A DNA stretch of 64,000 bases. Origin: an uncultured Owenweeksia sp. (lineage in GTDB: Bacteria; Bacteroidota; Bacteroidia; Flavobacteriales; Schleiferiaceae). Below are positions 9,001 through 16,525 of the stretch, piece by piece. The stretch lies in NCBI GenBank assembly GCA_937146805.1, contig CAKZRR010000052.1, positions 1 to 64,000 on the forward strand, in the 5' to 3' direction. Below the pieces are notes generated by a model. The model made no database searches. It had not been told where the DNA came from and saw only the letters and a program-made list of their open reading frames with translations. Both the position numbers and the translations under genes were made by a program. Positions within the stretch are counted from its first letter, which is position 1, and each line of letters opens with the position of its first letter.

Positions 9001-9144
9001 CTTCCACTAACGCTTCAAGGAGGTTTGTTTTGGGGACCTTTAGGTTGGGTCATTATTGGAGGGTTATCACTTTCGACAATGCTGATTTTGGTGATCGTAC
9101 CTGTGCTCTACAAAGTGATGGTAAAAGAAGAAAAATTAGTTTAA
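6085..9144 (+). CDS. RND efflux transporter permease (AcrB/SwrC-like)
   Basis: Inner-membrane proton-driven efflux pump. 1019 residues with the usual duplicated layout: N-terminal membrane helix (FVLIVFVVALIWGLNSFLTM), a large periplasmic loop, six helices (about 335-545), a second loop and six C-terminal helices (about 855-1010). The fourth helix carries LGLLVDNSIVVVEN; compared with AcrB GLLVDDAIVVVEN the first proton-relay Asp is kept and the second is Asn. In the tenth helix IGIAINDAIIF replaces the AcrB KNAI, so the relay Lys is missing and an Asp sits next to it. This variant set occurs in other AcrB/SwrC-type pumps and need not mean inactivity. Third gene of the efflux operon. Confidence 0.92.
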   Translation: MTSLPKFSISNFQFVLIVFVVALIWGLNSFLTMPRTEDPPAAQPGAIVVVTYLGASPSDMEELVVNPMEEKINGLEDISEIKSISGSGFAFINVSFDYGNYNFDDKYDDVVQQVNEVKSELPNGLKDITFRKKTTTDTKILQLALSSEVMPYSEMRIWAESLEKKLEQVGGIKTVDIVALPEQQIRIQMNSSKMVNMGIGVTDIENGIKANNQNIPGGEVVMGENTFNIKTSGSYESLDDIKNTVVGAADGQLIYMKDVATVEIDYEENKYLANFNGARSIFLTAEQKKGTNVLDIIDDAKLVIEGYKAELPENIQLHYVHNQGVNVEKSVNGFISNLLQGIFLVGLVIMLVIGFRSSMVIMVAIPSSILIGLGFVELAGFGLQSVSIAALVIALGLLVDNSIVVVENTERYLKQGMSSMQAAIKGTSQVAYPIISSTLTTLAAFIPIAMIPDAAGDFIKSMPVTVVATLTVSVFIALTVSPLLMSILLKRKKGSVHKENGVQRSLNKFILGPYDKILQYALSHTKTILSGAFLLFISALVVFQLFVGSSFFPKAEKPMLMIQATLPQNKTIAETEKVAHYIQSALDTLPEIKQYATNIGNGNPKIHFNLFPKDNAINYTEIFVELHEYDLEEFEQFVIRLRKQFKDYAKAEIVIKEFQAGQVIQYPIEVILSGDNITQLIQAADDVEAIMKKHPGIINVENELDGMRTDLHVVINKDKASLLGVPVSTIDRNIRTAMSGTVVSTFNAEDGKEYDILLSLPLEGKPKIEDFDKIYIKSLLGEAIPLSQLARIEFVETPNKISHYNLSRSAIIGSSVATGYNTAEVTKEIEAEIEAYKMPLGVEFKVAGESAKKNKSFGGLGAAAVIAMLVIFAILVLQFGSFIQPFIIFTSIPFALIGSFYALFISGFDFSFTAFIGAIALIGIAINDAIIFIDFTNEERKLGKSINEALVQAGHLRFTPILITSVTTIGGLLPLTLQGGLFWGPLGWVIIGGLSLSTMLILVIVPVLYKVMVKEEKLV

Positions 9145-9158
9145 GCTCATCCTATCGG

Positions 9159-9193
9159 TTTCGACCTCAGAGCAGAAAATTCGAGTTCACCAA
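9159..9193. promoter_or_regulatory. Second copy of the paired direct-repeat block
   Basis: TTTCGACCTCA (9159-9169) and ATTCGAGTTCA (9179-9189) are 20 bp apart and align with the block at 3541-3575 (25 of 35 identical). The block lies 14 bp after the pump stop codon and before the broken gene and the DUF2147-LytTR operon. With the left copy it brackets the efflux operon, so it could be a regulator site or the scar of an insertion. Confidence 0.35.
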
Positions 9194-9596
9194 CTTATTC
9201 CTGAAAAGGGAATTGAATCACGTTATTCTTGAGAAAAATTTAAGAGGAATTAAAAAACAGAAAATCACTGAAGGTTCTATAATTAATGAAGTTTCAAATC
9301 ATATCGTGACCTACAACAGTGAAATAAATAACCTCTTGTTCTTACATACTCAAACCTTGAAAGATTTAGAAAAAGAGTTTGATAGAAATGTAAAAATCGC
9401 TGTGCAAAATAGAGACAGAAGCCAAATGAATGGAGTGAAAAATAAGATAAAAGAAATCATTCCGCCAATTAGATATGAAATATCAAAACACGAAAAAGTT
9501 TTGAATGAAGCGTTCAAAAGTGTTTTGACGGCAAAACAATTTAAAAAATGGTTGGAATACCAAAAACAACATAATCCAAGTTCAACAAATTTATAA
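9194..9596 (+). pseudogene. 5'-truncated gene remnant, helical C-terminal domain
   Basis: An open frame continues from inside the pump gene to a stop at 9596, but only the part after the pump looks like protein: strongly helical, charged, ending FKSVLTAKQFKKWLEYQKQ, reminiscent of Spy/CpxP-like or ECF-sensor-type proteins of Bacteroidota. There is no ATG before residue M in RSQMNGV and no signal peptide, which these proteins normally have. The frame upstream is pump sequence read out of phase. The simplest reading is that the 5' end was lost where the efflux operon joins. It ends 10 bp before the DUF2147 gene and was probably the first gene of that operon. A rare non-ATG start cannot be excluded. 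Confidence 0.5.
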
Positions 9597-9606
9597 AAGA
9601 GAAAAA

Positions 9607-9969
9607 ATGAAAAATTTAAGAATTGTAATCGTATTACTAGCATTTGGTCTATTCAGCTTTGCCAGTTCAGCTCAATCAAATGTTGCAGGAAACTGGATAG
9701 CAGGAAAAGAAAACACTGTTATAAAAATAGCTCAAGAAGGGAGTTCGTATTCTGGTAAAATCATTTCCTCAGAAAATCCTAAAGCCAAAGCAGGTTCACT
9801 AATGATCAAAGACCTTAAACAAGACAAAAAAGGTAATTGGAAAGGACAAGTGTATGCGCCAAAACGTGACGAGTGGTATGATGCCGAGTTTACGCCTAAA
9901 GGAAATATACTGGAGATCGAAATATCAGTTGGCTTTTTCAGCAAAACTATGGAATGGAAAAAGCAGTAG
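9607..9969 (+). CDS. DUF2147 family secreted protein
   Basis: 120 residues with a signal peptide cleaved after SSAQ (about residue 22). The mature part follows the DUF2147 pattern: GNWIAGKENTVIKIAQEG, YSGKIIS, a LKQDKKGNWKGQVYAPKRDEWYDAEF block and an ending IEISVGFFSKTMEWKK (family: G-sl-G-t-tW). The family is a small periplasmic beta-barrel of unknown role. Its 3' end overlaps the DUF6268-like gene by 16 bp, so both belong to one operon with the LytS/LytTR pair. Confidence 0.8.
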   Translation: MKNLRIVIVLLAFGLFSFASSAQSNVAGNWIAGKENTVIKIAQEGSSYSGKIISSENPKAKAGSLMIKDLKQDKKGNWKGQVYAPKRDEWYDAEFTPKGNILEIEISVGFFSKTMEWKKQ

Positions 9970-10874
9970 TTATAAAACCAATAGTTGGGTGGACACAAGG
10001 AGTGATAGGCTTATGCGTATTGCTCTTTGTTACCAACGTTAATGGACAAGATTTCAAGCTTGGTGGTTTAAAGTATGCCTACTACCCACAATCGGAAATA
10101 AAAAAAGGTAACAATGGCGAAAAAACATCCTTTAATGAATTTGGCTTTTTAATAAACATTCCCAAAAAACTGAAAAATGACAGTACAATTCTAATCAATG
10201 GAATTGGATATGGTTCTGTCAATGCAACGATGTATAATTTTTTAGGAGCACCTTCAAATAAATATGACAAAAAAATGGAGGTATTTTACTACCAAGCAAC
10301 CCTTCTTCATCAATGGAAAAAGGATTGGACATTTGTAGTTAATCTACAGCCTACTTTAGCATCTGATTTCGAAGAAAAACTCAGTATAGATGATTTTGTA
10401 TTACAAGGGGCTGTATTAGTCACTAAAAAAATGAATGATAAAATAAAGCTAGGTGGTGGAATAGCACATAGTACACGATGGGGATCTCCAATTGTAGTTC
10501 CTACATTTAGTTTTTTCTATAAAAACAAAAAACATACAGTAAACGCACTTTTACCAGCAAGTTGTGTTTACACTTATTCAATGCTACCAAAAAACAATTT
10601 GAAACTAGGGGTGAAGTTCATTACAAATGGTGCCAATTTTAATATTAGCAGTGATTTCTCTAAAATTAATAAACTCAATTATTCTAGAGCGAACATTGGT
10701 TTAATAGCAATGTATCAACCAAGAAAAATATTTCGTTTTGAATTACATACAGGAATTAGTACAAACCGCATATATCGTTTGGTAGACGACAATCTCAATG
10801 TAACAACGTTTGATTCTAAAGCTGAACCATTTATAAATATAGGTTTTTCGATAGTTCTTCCTCAAAGAGATTAA
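9954..10874 (+). CDS. Outer-membrane beta-barrel protein (DUF6268-like)
   Basis: 306 residues, with a signal peptide ending near NVNGQ (residue 32) and then amphipathic beta-strands to a C-terminal strand with alternating hydrophobic residues (INIGFSIVLP). Pattern and gene context match DUF6268 outer-membrane proteins, which often precede LytS/LytTR two-component genes in Flavobacteriia. Function unknown; a sensing or transport role in the outer membrane is inferred from the context. Overlaps the DUF2147 gene by 16 bp and lies 12 bp before the kinase gene. Confidence 0.65.
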   Translation: MEKAVVIKPIVGWTQGVIGLCVLLFVTNVNGQDFKLGGLKYAYYPQSEIKKGNNGEKTSFNEFGFLINIPKKLKNDSTILINGIGYGSVNATMYNFLGAPSNKYDKKMEVFYYQATLLHQWKKDWTFVVNLQPTLASDFEEKLSIDDFVLQGAVLVTKKMNDKIKLGGGIAHSTRWGSPIVVPTFSFFYKNKKHTVNALLPASCVYTYSMLPKNNLKLGVKFITNGANFNISSDFSKINKLNYSRANIGLIAMYQPRKIFRFELHTGISTNRIYRLVDDNLNVTTFDSKAEPFINIGFSIVLPQRD

Positions 10875-10886
10875 CTTAGCAATAGA

Positions 10887-11921
10887 ATGATTAAGAAAAT
10901 CGGGGAAATAGTACTTCGTATAGTATTAGTATCGCTCTACGCCATACTAACTCTGATGCTCGTTGGTTTTGCTCGACACACTGATACTGAATTTCATTCC
11001 ATTGCTACAAATAGGGGGCTATTTATCTTCTTGTATATCCTCCTTTTCAACTTGAATACAGAAGGCAATTTTTACTTCTCAAAATACATAAATACAAAAA
11101 TCAGTTGGTCAAAAAACTTAAAAAAGAGACTAATCATACAATTAGGTTTTCTCTTTGTATGGACAATCCCAACAATCGTTTTTCCTTTTGGTATTTGGTA
11201 CATCATTAACGGAATGTCTTTTGCCTACCCACCAGCTTCCGTATTCATATTCATTTCAGCTGTTGTGTTTTTACTCGTGTTTAACGCTGTTTCAATAGCT
11301 GTCAACTTCTTCAAAAAGTCACAAAAACATTTACTAGATGTTGAGCATTATAAACAAGAAAAGCTCAAAGCAGATTACCGTGTTTTGCAAAATCAGGTTA
11401 ACCCTCACTTCTTATTTAACAGCTTAAACGTCCTTATCTCAGAAATCAAACACGACCCAAATACAGCTGTAGATTTTACTCGAAGGCTTTCTAAAGTTTA
11501 TCGCTACGTTTTACAAAGCAAAAATCACGACTTGATTAGTTTGAGCAAAGAGCTAGAGTTTATAAATTCTTTCATCTATTTACACAAAGTCAGGATAGGC
11601 AATGCTTTAGACTATTCCGTTAACATTTCAGAGGATGTAAAACAATTGATGTTACCTCCATTAACACTCCAAATTTTAATTGAAAATGCTATTAAGCACA
11701 ATGTAGTGAATGAAGAAAATGTTTTATCCATTTCTATTACCTCTAAGGGCGAAAACAATCTAATTGTAAAAAACAATCTTCAAAAAATAAATAGTGTAGA
11801 ATCAACCAATACAGGTTTGTCTAACCTAAAAGAGCGATTTAACTTATTGAATACAAATGGTTTTTCTTACCGAGAAACTGAAATTTATTTCGAAGTAACC
11901 ATTCCTTTAATTGGTAAATAA
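10887..11921 (+). CDS. LytS-type sensor histidine kinase
   Basis: 344 residues. Four membrane helices in residues about 5-145, then a coiled linker and a His_kinase domain with LQNQVNPHFLFNSLN (phosphoacceptor His174) and an ATPase part with PLTLQILIENAIKHN (N box) and TGLSNLKERF (G2-like box). There is no HisKA dimerisation domain, typical for the LytS/YehU class. The partner regulator begins one base after its stop codon. It senses either an envelope signal itself or one passed by the DUF6268-like barrel encoded upstream (inferred). Confidence 0.92.
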   Translation: MIKKIGEIVLRIVLVSLYAILTLMLVGFARHTDTEFHSIATNRGLFIFLYILLFNLNTEGNFYFSKYINTKISWSKNLKKRLIIQLGFLFVWTIPTIVFPFGIWYIINGMSFAYPPASVFIFISAVVFLLVFNAVSIAVNFFKKSQKHLLDVEHYKQEKLKADYRVLQNQVNPHFLFNSLNVLISEIKHDPNTAVDFTRRLSKVYRYVLQSKNHDLISLSKELEFINSFIYLHKVRIGNALDYSVNISEDVKQLMLPPLTLQILIENAIKHNVVNEENVLSISITSKGENNLIVKNNLQKINSVESTNTGLSNLKERFNLLNTNGFSYRETEIYFEVTIPLIGK

Positions 11922-11922
11922 T

Positions 11923-12699
11923 ATGGCTATAAAAGTATTGATTCTAGAAGACGAACTTCCTGCTCAACGATTATTAAAGGAAACTTTGGAGGAGCTTAAT
12001 ATAGAAATAGATGTCTTGGACTGTTTAAATAGTGTCCAATCATCTGTAGAATGGCTTAATAAAAACCCTCATCCAGATATTGTTTTGTTAGATATTCAAC
12101 TTTCAGATGGAATAAGCTTTGATATTTTCAAACAGGTGAAAGTAGATAGTATGATTATTTTCACTACGGCTTATGATGAATACGCCATACAGGCTTTTAA
12201 AGTGAATAGCTTGGACTATTTATTAAAACCGATTGAAAAGGATGAGCTAGAAACTGCATTTCAAAAATTCCATGCATACAACAAGACATTTGTTCAAGAG
12301 CAAAATACTAGCATAGATTTCACTGAATTAGCTTCTCTGATTTCAAGTCAAAAAACAGAGTACCGCAAACGCTTTGTTATACATTCCATTGAATCATTTT
12401 TTCATTTGCCCATTGAGGACATTGCAATCTTTTACAGCACGCAAGGCATTACTTTTGCCGTTACTTTCGAAAAGAGAGAATATCCAGTTAATTTTTCCCT
12501 CGAAAACTTAAAAGAACAATTGCATCCTGATAATTTCTTTAAAATTAATCGTCAATTCATAGTGAATATTGAAGCTATTAAAAGAGTCCATTCCTACTTT
12601 AATGGGAAATTAAAACTGGAAATAAAACCTTTACACGCAGAAGATATTATTATCGGAAAAGATAAGGCAGCATCTTTTAAGCGATGGATGGATAGGTAA
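11923..12699 (+). CDS. LytTR response regulator
   Basis: 258 residues from the ATG at 11923 (a TTG 12 bp upstream is possible but would overlap the kinase gene). Receiver domain residues 1-120 with acidic pair E9/D10/E11, phosphoacceptor D57 (VLLDIQLSDG), T/TAYDEYA switch and LLKPIEK with the conserved Lys. LytTR DNA-binding domain at about 150-258 (HPDNFFKINRQFIVNIEAIK). Cognate partner of the LytS kinase just upstream. LytTR proteins bind paired direct repeats, making the spaced repeats at 3541 and 9159 candidate targets (inference). Confidence 0.93.
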   Translation: MAIKVLILEDELPAQRLLKETLEELNIEIDVLDCLNSVQSSVEWLNKNPHPDIVLLDIQLSDGISFDIFKQVKVDSMIIFTTAYDEYAIQAFKVNSLDYLLKPIEKDELETAFQKFHAYNKTFVQEQNTSIDFTELASLISSQKTEYRKRFVIHSIESFFHLPIEDIAIFYSTQGITFAVTFEKREYPVNFSLENLKEQLHPDNFFKINRQFIVNIEAIKRVHSYFNGKLKLEIKPLHAEDIIIGKDKAASFKRWMDR

Positions 12700-12706
12700 T
12701 AAAAAA

Positions 12707-12900
12707 GCACACAACAACACCTATACGCAATGCGGGCTGAAGGAATAACCGAAAGGTCTGTTCCCCTATTCCGCCAAAGCTGTGCTTTTGCGTTTATAAA
12801 ATGAAAATTAACTTAAACCACAGCTTTGGCTAGCAACCGTGCCAGATTGAAAACTATCGCTTTTCAATCCCGCACTGCGCATAGCTAGGCGTTTTCCTGC
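12707..12900. repeat. attC-like imperfect palindrome, copy 4
   Basis: Left arm 12707-12736 (CACAACAACACCTATACGCA then ATGCGGG) pairs with right arm 12869-12900 (CCCGCACTGCGCATAGCTAG then GCG). Inside are a perfect 11-bp inverted repeat CCAAAGCTGTG (12774-12784)/CACAGCTTTGG (12819-12829) and a perfect hairpin ATTGAAAA (12846-12853)/TTTTCAAT (12861-12868). Homologous to the copy at 3.3 kb. It starts 7 bp after the LytTR stop codon. The stretch from 12901 to 13014 holds a short CGACAGGCTCAGTACGGG word of the kind seen scattered in many genomes, and nothing else I can name. Confidence 0.65.
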
Positions 12901-13014
12901 TCTCCTAATCCAAAAATTGAAAGCTTAAAAACAACTCTTCTTGATAATCACCTCGACAGGCTCAGTACGGGATTTTTTTGCCTGGCATACCTCAAGATAC
13001 GAAGTATAACTTTT

Positions 13015-13179
13015 CAATTGATTTAGTTAGTTTTGGCTTATTAACATCGTTGTGCAACAGACACACTATGTAAAAATAATTGCTTGGTTCTTGCCTACTC
13101 GGAAAATCCTGCGGATTTTCCTCTGGTTCGTTCCACTTTTGTTAAGTTAGTTGCTTAATCACGCAACTATCCTTACATA
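13015..13179. repeat. attC-like imperfect palindrome, copy 5, with conserved left flank
   Basis: The left flank 13015-13066 (including TTGTGCAACAGACACA) recurs at 22.72-22.78 kb. Outer arms TATGTAAAAATAATTGC (13067-13083) and GCAACTATCCTTACATA (13163-13179) pair at 14 of 17 positions. A perfect inner hairpin GGAAAATCC-TGC-GGATTTTCC spans 13101-13121. The right arm ends two bases before the start codon of the SBBP protein gene, so the palindrome forms the leader of its mRNA. Related to copy 1 by the shared AAAAATAATTGC and GCAACTAT words. Confidence 0.6.
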
Positions 13180-13181
13180 CT

Positions 13182-16085
13182 ATGAAATTATTTTTGGCTC
13201 TCACTCTATTATCATTTACTGCATTAAACGCGCAATCATCAGAACATGAACTCAATGGACTTTCCAGTTTTGGTTTGCTGGAGAATAAAGGTCAGGTAGT
13301 TGATTCAGAAGGAAATACAAGGTCAGATATCCTCTTTACAACTGAGAACCAGGGCATGAAGGTTTTTATCGGAAAAACGGGGTTTCATTATCAGTTTTCA
13401 AGACCCCTTAACCAAGATCTTTTGGACGAAGAACTAACCGAAGATAATCTTTTTGAAAAAGAGAGAATTGAAGATCTACGATTCGAAACTTATCGCGTTG
13501 ATATTGAATTAATAGGAGCCAATCCGAGTCCAAAACTTATCTGTGAAGATGTTTTAGGGTATTACGAAAACTTTTATCTACCCCACTGTCCTAAAGGAAT
13601 TACAGGAGTTCAGAGTTTTAGAAAAGTTATTTTAAAAGAAGTTTACCCTGGAATTGATTGGATCTTTTACAGAAATTTAAAAAATTTAAAATATGATTTC
13701 CTCGTTCATCCCGGAGCAGACCCATCGCAGATAAAATTAAAGTTTAATGGGGCTTCTGATATAAAAATAAAAGAAGATGGTAGCCTTTTTGTTGAAACTC
13801 CGCTCGGTTATATACATGAACAAGCACCGATTAGCTTTGCGGGCACTAAACCAGTTCAAAGTAGTTTTTGTTTAAATCAATCAGTAGTAACTTTTAACGT
13901 TGAAAAATATTTAGACCAGTCATTAAGAATTGACCCCGTAATATCATGGGGTACATACTATGGAAGCATTGATAGAGAAGAAGGCAAGGATTGTGCAACA
14001 GACCTTAATGACAATGTTTATTTAACCGGGTTTACTTACAGCACCACTTCCATTTCTTCAGGGGGGCATCAGAATACTATTAACGGATCGTCTGATGTGT
14101 TTTTGGTGAAATTTGATAGCACAGGATCTAGGCTTTGGGGAACTTACTATGGAGGATCTGGGGTTGACAACGGATATGTATGTACAACAGATGATTCAGG
14201 GAATGTATATGTGGCTGGTAGGACTGAAAGCCCAACAGGAATGGGTGTTGGTGGGCACCAAGCATTAGCAGGAAGCAATTTAGATGCTTTTTTAGTAAAG
14301 TTTAATAGTGCTGGACTGAGATTATGGGGGACTTATTATGGCAGTACAGGGTATGATCGAGGTTACGGCTGTTCAACAGACAAGAACGGCAATGTTTATT
14401 TGTGTGGAGAAACTTCTGGTGGTCTGAACACCACACCTGGAACTGGACAAGGTTCTTTTGGTGGCGCTTGGGATGCTTTTTTAGTGAAGTTTAACAGTTT
14501 AGGCACATTGCAATGGGCAAACTACTTTGGTGGATCTGGTACTGACCAAGGCTATGATGTTGCCGTGGACACAGCCTTAAATGTGTACTTAACCGGTAAA
14601 ACAAATAGCCTAAATAATATTGACTCATTAGCCTATCAGGATTCAATCGGGGGATCATATGATGGCTTTCTCGTAAAATATGATCAAAATGGACTAATAG
14701 AATGGTCTACCTATATTGGAGGCGCAGGGCTTGATTTTGGTTTATCATGTTCTGTAGATGACAGCAGCCATGTGTTTGTTGCTGGTATAGTTGGCTTTCA
14801 ATCGTTCTTTTCACATAAAGGGTTTAAGGATACGATTGAAGGTATACGTGACGTATTTGTATCAAAATATTGGTCTTCTGGAGTGCTAGAATGGTGCACC
14901 TATTTTGGAGGTAATGGGGACGAAGGGGCACCAGGGTTTTATTCACCTCCTAAGATCATGGCGATTGGAAAAAATGCAATTTTTATTTCAGGAACTACGG
15001 ATAGTCAAAATAATTTGGCTTCGGGAGGTCCTCAAAACTTACCTGGCTTCATTCCTTTTGGTCAGGATGATGGTTTTATTGCTAAGCTTAATAAAAGAGG
15101 TCAAAGGATTTGGGCAACTTATTTTGGTTCTGGTTCTGAAGAAATCGGCCACGGATGTGCTGTTGATTCAAAAGGAAATAGTTATCTCTGCGGAACAGCT
15201 ACTCACCGTAATCGACAACCCTTAGTACTCTCGGGTGGTTTTAAGAGCACCCTTCCAACTAGTGGACTTTTTGGTGATGCTTATTTAATCAAATATAGTG
15301 GGTGCACAACCGTCTCCTCGTTCATCAATGTAACAACATGTAATAACTACCTCTGGCCGATTTCCAATAAAAGTTATACAAAAAGTGGTGTCTATATTCA
15401 GAATATATTGACTTCAACTAACTGCGACTCCGCCATTTATCTGAATTTACAGATTGAAAGAGATACCACAGTACAGCAAATCATTAAAGCTTGTAACAAC
15501 TTCAGGTGGAGTGCGGATAGCGTTATTTATTCACAAGGAGGTAAATATCTTGCCCAACTAAAAAGCAAAGTTGGCTGCGATTCAGTGGTAGAGCTAACTT
15601 TAGACATTGTCACTATGGACACTTCAATTTCAAAAGCGGGAAGTGAAATAGCGGCCAACCTTGCAGGGGTAAATTACCAATGGCTGGATTGCAACAATGG
15701 ACATGCACCGATTAATGGAGCCACACAGCAACAATTTACACCATTAGTAAATGGTTCATATGCTGTACAGCTTACAGATACAAACTGTACCGATACTTCC
15801 GCTTGTTATTTTGTAACTGATGTTAGTTTAAATGAGTTTACGAAAAATGTTGGCTTGCAGATTTACCCCAATCCAACAAAAGAAATTGTTACGATTTATT
15901 TTTCTGACTTGAAAAATAGTTTCTCTTATAGGCTGAGAAATAGTATCGGACAAACAATTTTAAGCGGATCAAAAGAGAATATTCTAGAATTCGAACTCAT
16001 GATTCCAGGAAGCCCAGGACTTTACTTTCTACAAATAGAGACCACAACTCAAGAACCACAAAGTTTTAAAATTTTAAAGAAATAA
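13182..16085 (+). CDS. SBBP-repeat T9SS-secreted surface protein
   Basis: 967 residues, exported by signal peptide (ends near LNAQS, residue 19) and probably secreted and anchored by the type IX system. After an N-terminal DUF7948-type domain (FGLLENKGQV...YPGIDWIFYRN...YDFLVHPGADPSQIKL, residues about 30-250) come at least six SBBP beta-propeller repeats with GTYYGGSG/DNGY and AFLVKFNSAG words (about 255-700). Two Cys-containing modules (CNNYLW, CNNFRW) and an Ig-like module (YQWLDCNN...CTDTSACYFV) follow, then the type A sorting domain (IYPNPTKEIVTIYF to the end). Possibly an adhesin or sugar-binding protein. It shares its Ig-like module with the FG-GAP protein at 26.1 kb. Confidence 0.88.
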   Translation: MKLFLALTLLSFTALNAQSSEHELNGLSSFGLLENKGQVVDSEGNTRSDILFTTENQGMKVFIGKTGFHYQFSRPLNQDLLDEELTEDNLFEKERIEDLRFETYRVDIELIGANPSPKLICEDVLGYYENFYLPHCPKGITGVQSFRKVILKEVYPGIDWIFYRNLKNLKYDFLVHPGADPSQIKLKFNGASDIKIKEDGSLFVETPLGYIHEQAPISFAGTKPVQSSFCLNQSVVTFNVEKYLDQSLRIDPVISWGTYYGSIDREEGKDCATDLNDNVYLTGFTYSTTSISSGGHQNTINGSSDVFLVKFDSTGSRLWGTYYGGSGVDNGYVCTTDDSGNVYVAGRTESPTGMGVGGHQALAGSNLDAFLVKFNSAGLRLWGTYYGSTGYDRGYGCSTDKNGNVYLCGETSGGLNTTPGTGQGSFGGAWDAFLVKFNSLGTLQWANYFGGSGTDQGYDVAVDTALNVYLTGKTNSLNNIDSLAYQDSIGGSYDGFLVKYDQNGLIEWSTYIGGAGLDFGLSCSVDDSSHVFVAGIVGFQSFFSHKGFKDTIEGIRDVFVSKYWSSGVLEWCTYFGGNGDEGAPGFYSPPKIMAIGKNAIFISGTTDSQNNLASGGPQNLPGFIPFGQDDGFIAKLNKRGQRIWATYFGSGSEEIGHGCAVDSKGNSYLCGTATHRNRQPLVLSGGFKSTLPTSGLFGDAYLIKYSGCTTVSSFINVTTCNNYLWPISNKSYTKSGVYIQNILTSTNCDSAIYLNLQIERDTTVQQIIKACNNFRWSADSVIYSQGGKYLAQLKSKVGCDSVVELTLDIVTMDTSISKAGSEIAANLAGVNYQWLDCNNGHAPINGATQQQFTPLVNGSYAVQLTDTNCTDTSACYFVTDVSLNEFTKNVGLQIYPNPTKEIVTIYFSDLKNSFSYRLRNSIGQTILSGSKENILEFELMIPGSPGLYFLQIETTTQEPQSFKILKK

Positions 16086-16525
16086 TATGAATTCACTTTT
16101 TACCAAATTCATATTATTTCTCCCCATTTTTCTAAAGGTTATTGTTCACTGGAAATGGAGAAGAATTAAACTCAAGTGATTTGGATGACTCAGCCAAAGT
16201 AAGCATACAACAACGGTAGCCGGTTTACAACCCCGTCCAGCGCAAAACAATAGATTTAACAGAAACCCTTAACGGGCTTCTGTTTTTTAGCCTTAGGTTT
16301 TGCGGGCAAAAATGGGATTGGCTAAATGGGCTTAAAAAAACAGGTGAAAGAGAGAGGCTATTAGGCCAATTGGTTTCTCGCTTTTATACATTTAGTTAAA
16401 CCAGTGGGAGAAATTTTGACCTACGATATCCCACCGAAAAATAAAGGCCTATTTTAAGTTCTAAAAATGCATCTTAAATTTACGCTACTAACAATCACGA
16501 AAAGAGAAATCCCGCCACCACCAAA
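16086..16525. other. Intergenic region with a decayed cassette-like sequence
   Basis: 440 bp without a convincing gene. A 30-codon frame from ATG at 16087 encodes a hydrophobic start (MNSLFTKFILFLPIFLK) and stops soon after, probably the dead beginning of an exported protein. CATACAACAACGGTAGCCGG near 16203 resembles the left arm of the attC-like copies 3 and 4. GCGCAAAAC (about 16240) and GTTTTGCGGGC (about 16297) flank the terminator hairpin as wider arms. The last 130 bp before the response regulator must hold its promoter, but I see no clear TAnnTTTG. Confidence 0.4.
16259..16288 (+). terminator. Rho-independent terminator
   Basis: Stem ACAGAAACCC (16259-16268) with GGGCTTCTGT (16274-16283), one A-C mismatch, five-base loop, followed by a run of T. 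It lies 170 bp after the SBBP protein gene and could end its transcript. Confidence 0.65.

Noticed and set aside
9030-9193. Front part of the 188-codon frame that ends at 9596
   Set aside because: It lies in the pump gene in another frame and its composition is that of shifted pump sequence; only the part after the pump looks like protein.
11911-11922. TTG start four codons before the LytTR ATG
   Set aside because: It overlaps the kinase gene and adds nothing to the receiver domain; ATG 11923 fits the family better.
16087-16179. 30-codon frame MNSLFTKFILFLPIFLK...
   Set aside because: Starts like a signal peptide but stops with no cleavage site or mature part; more likely a remnant than a gene.
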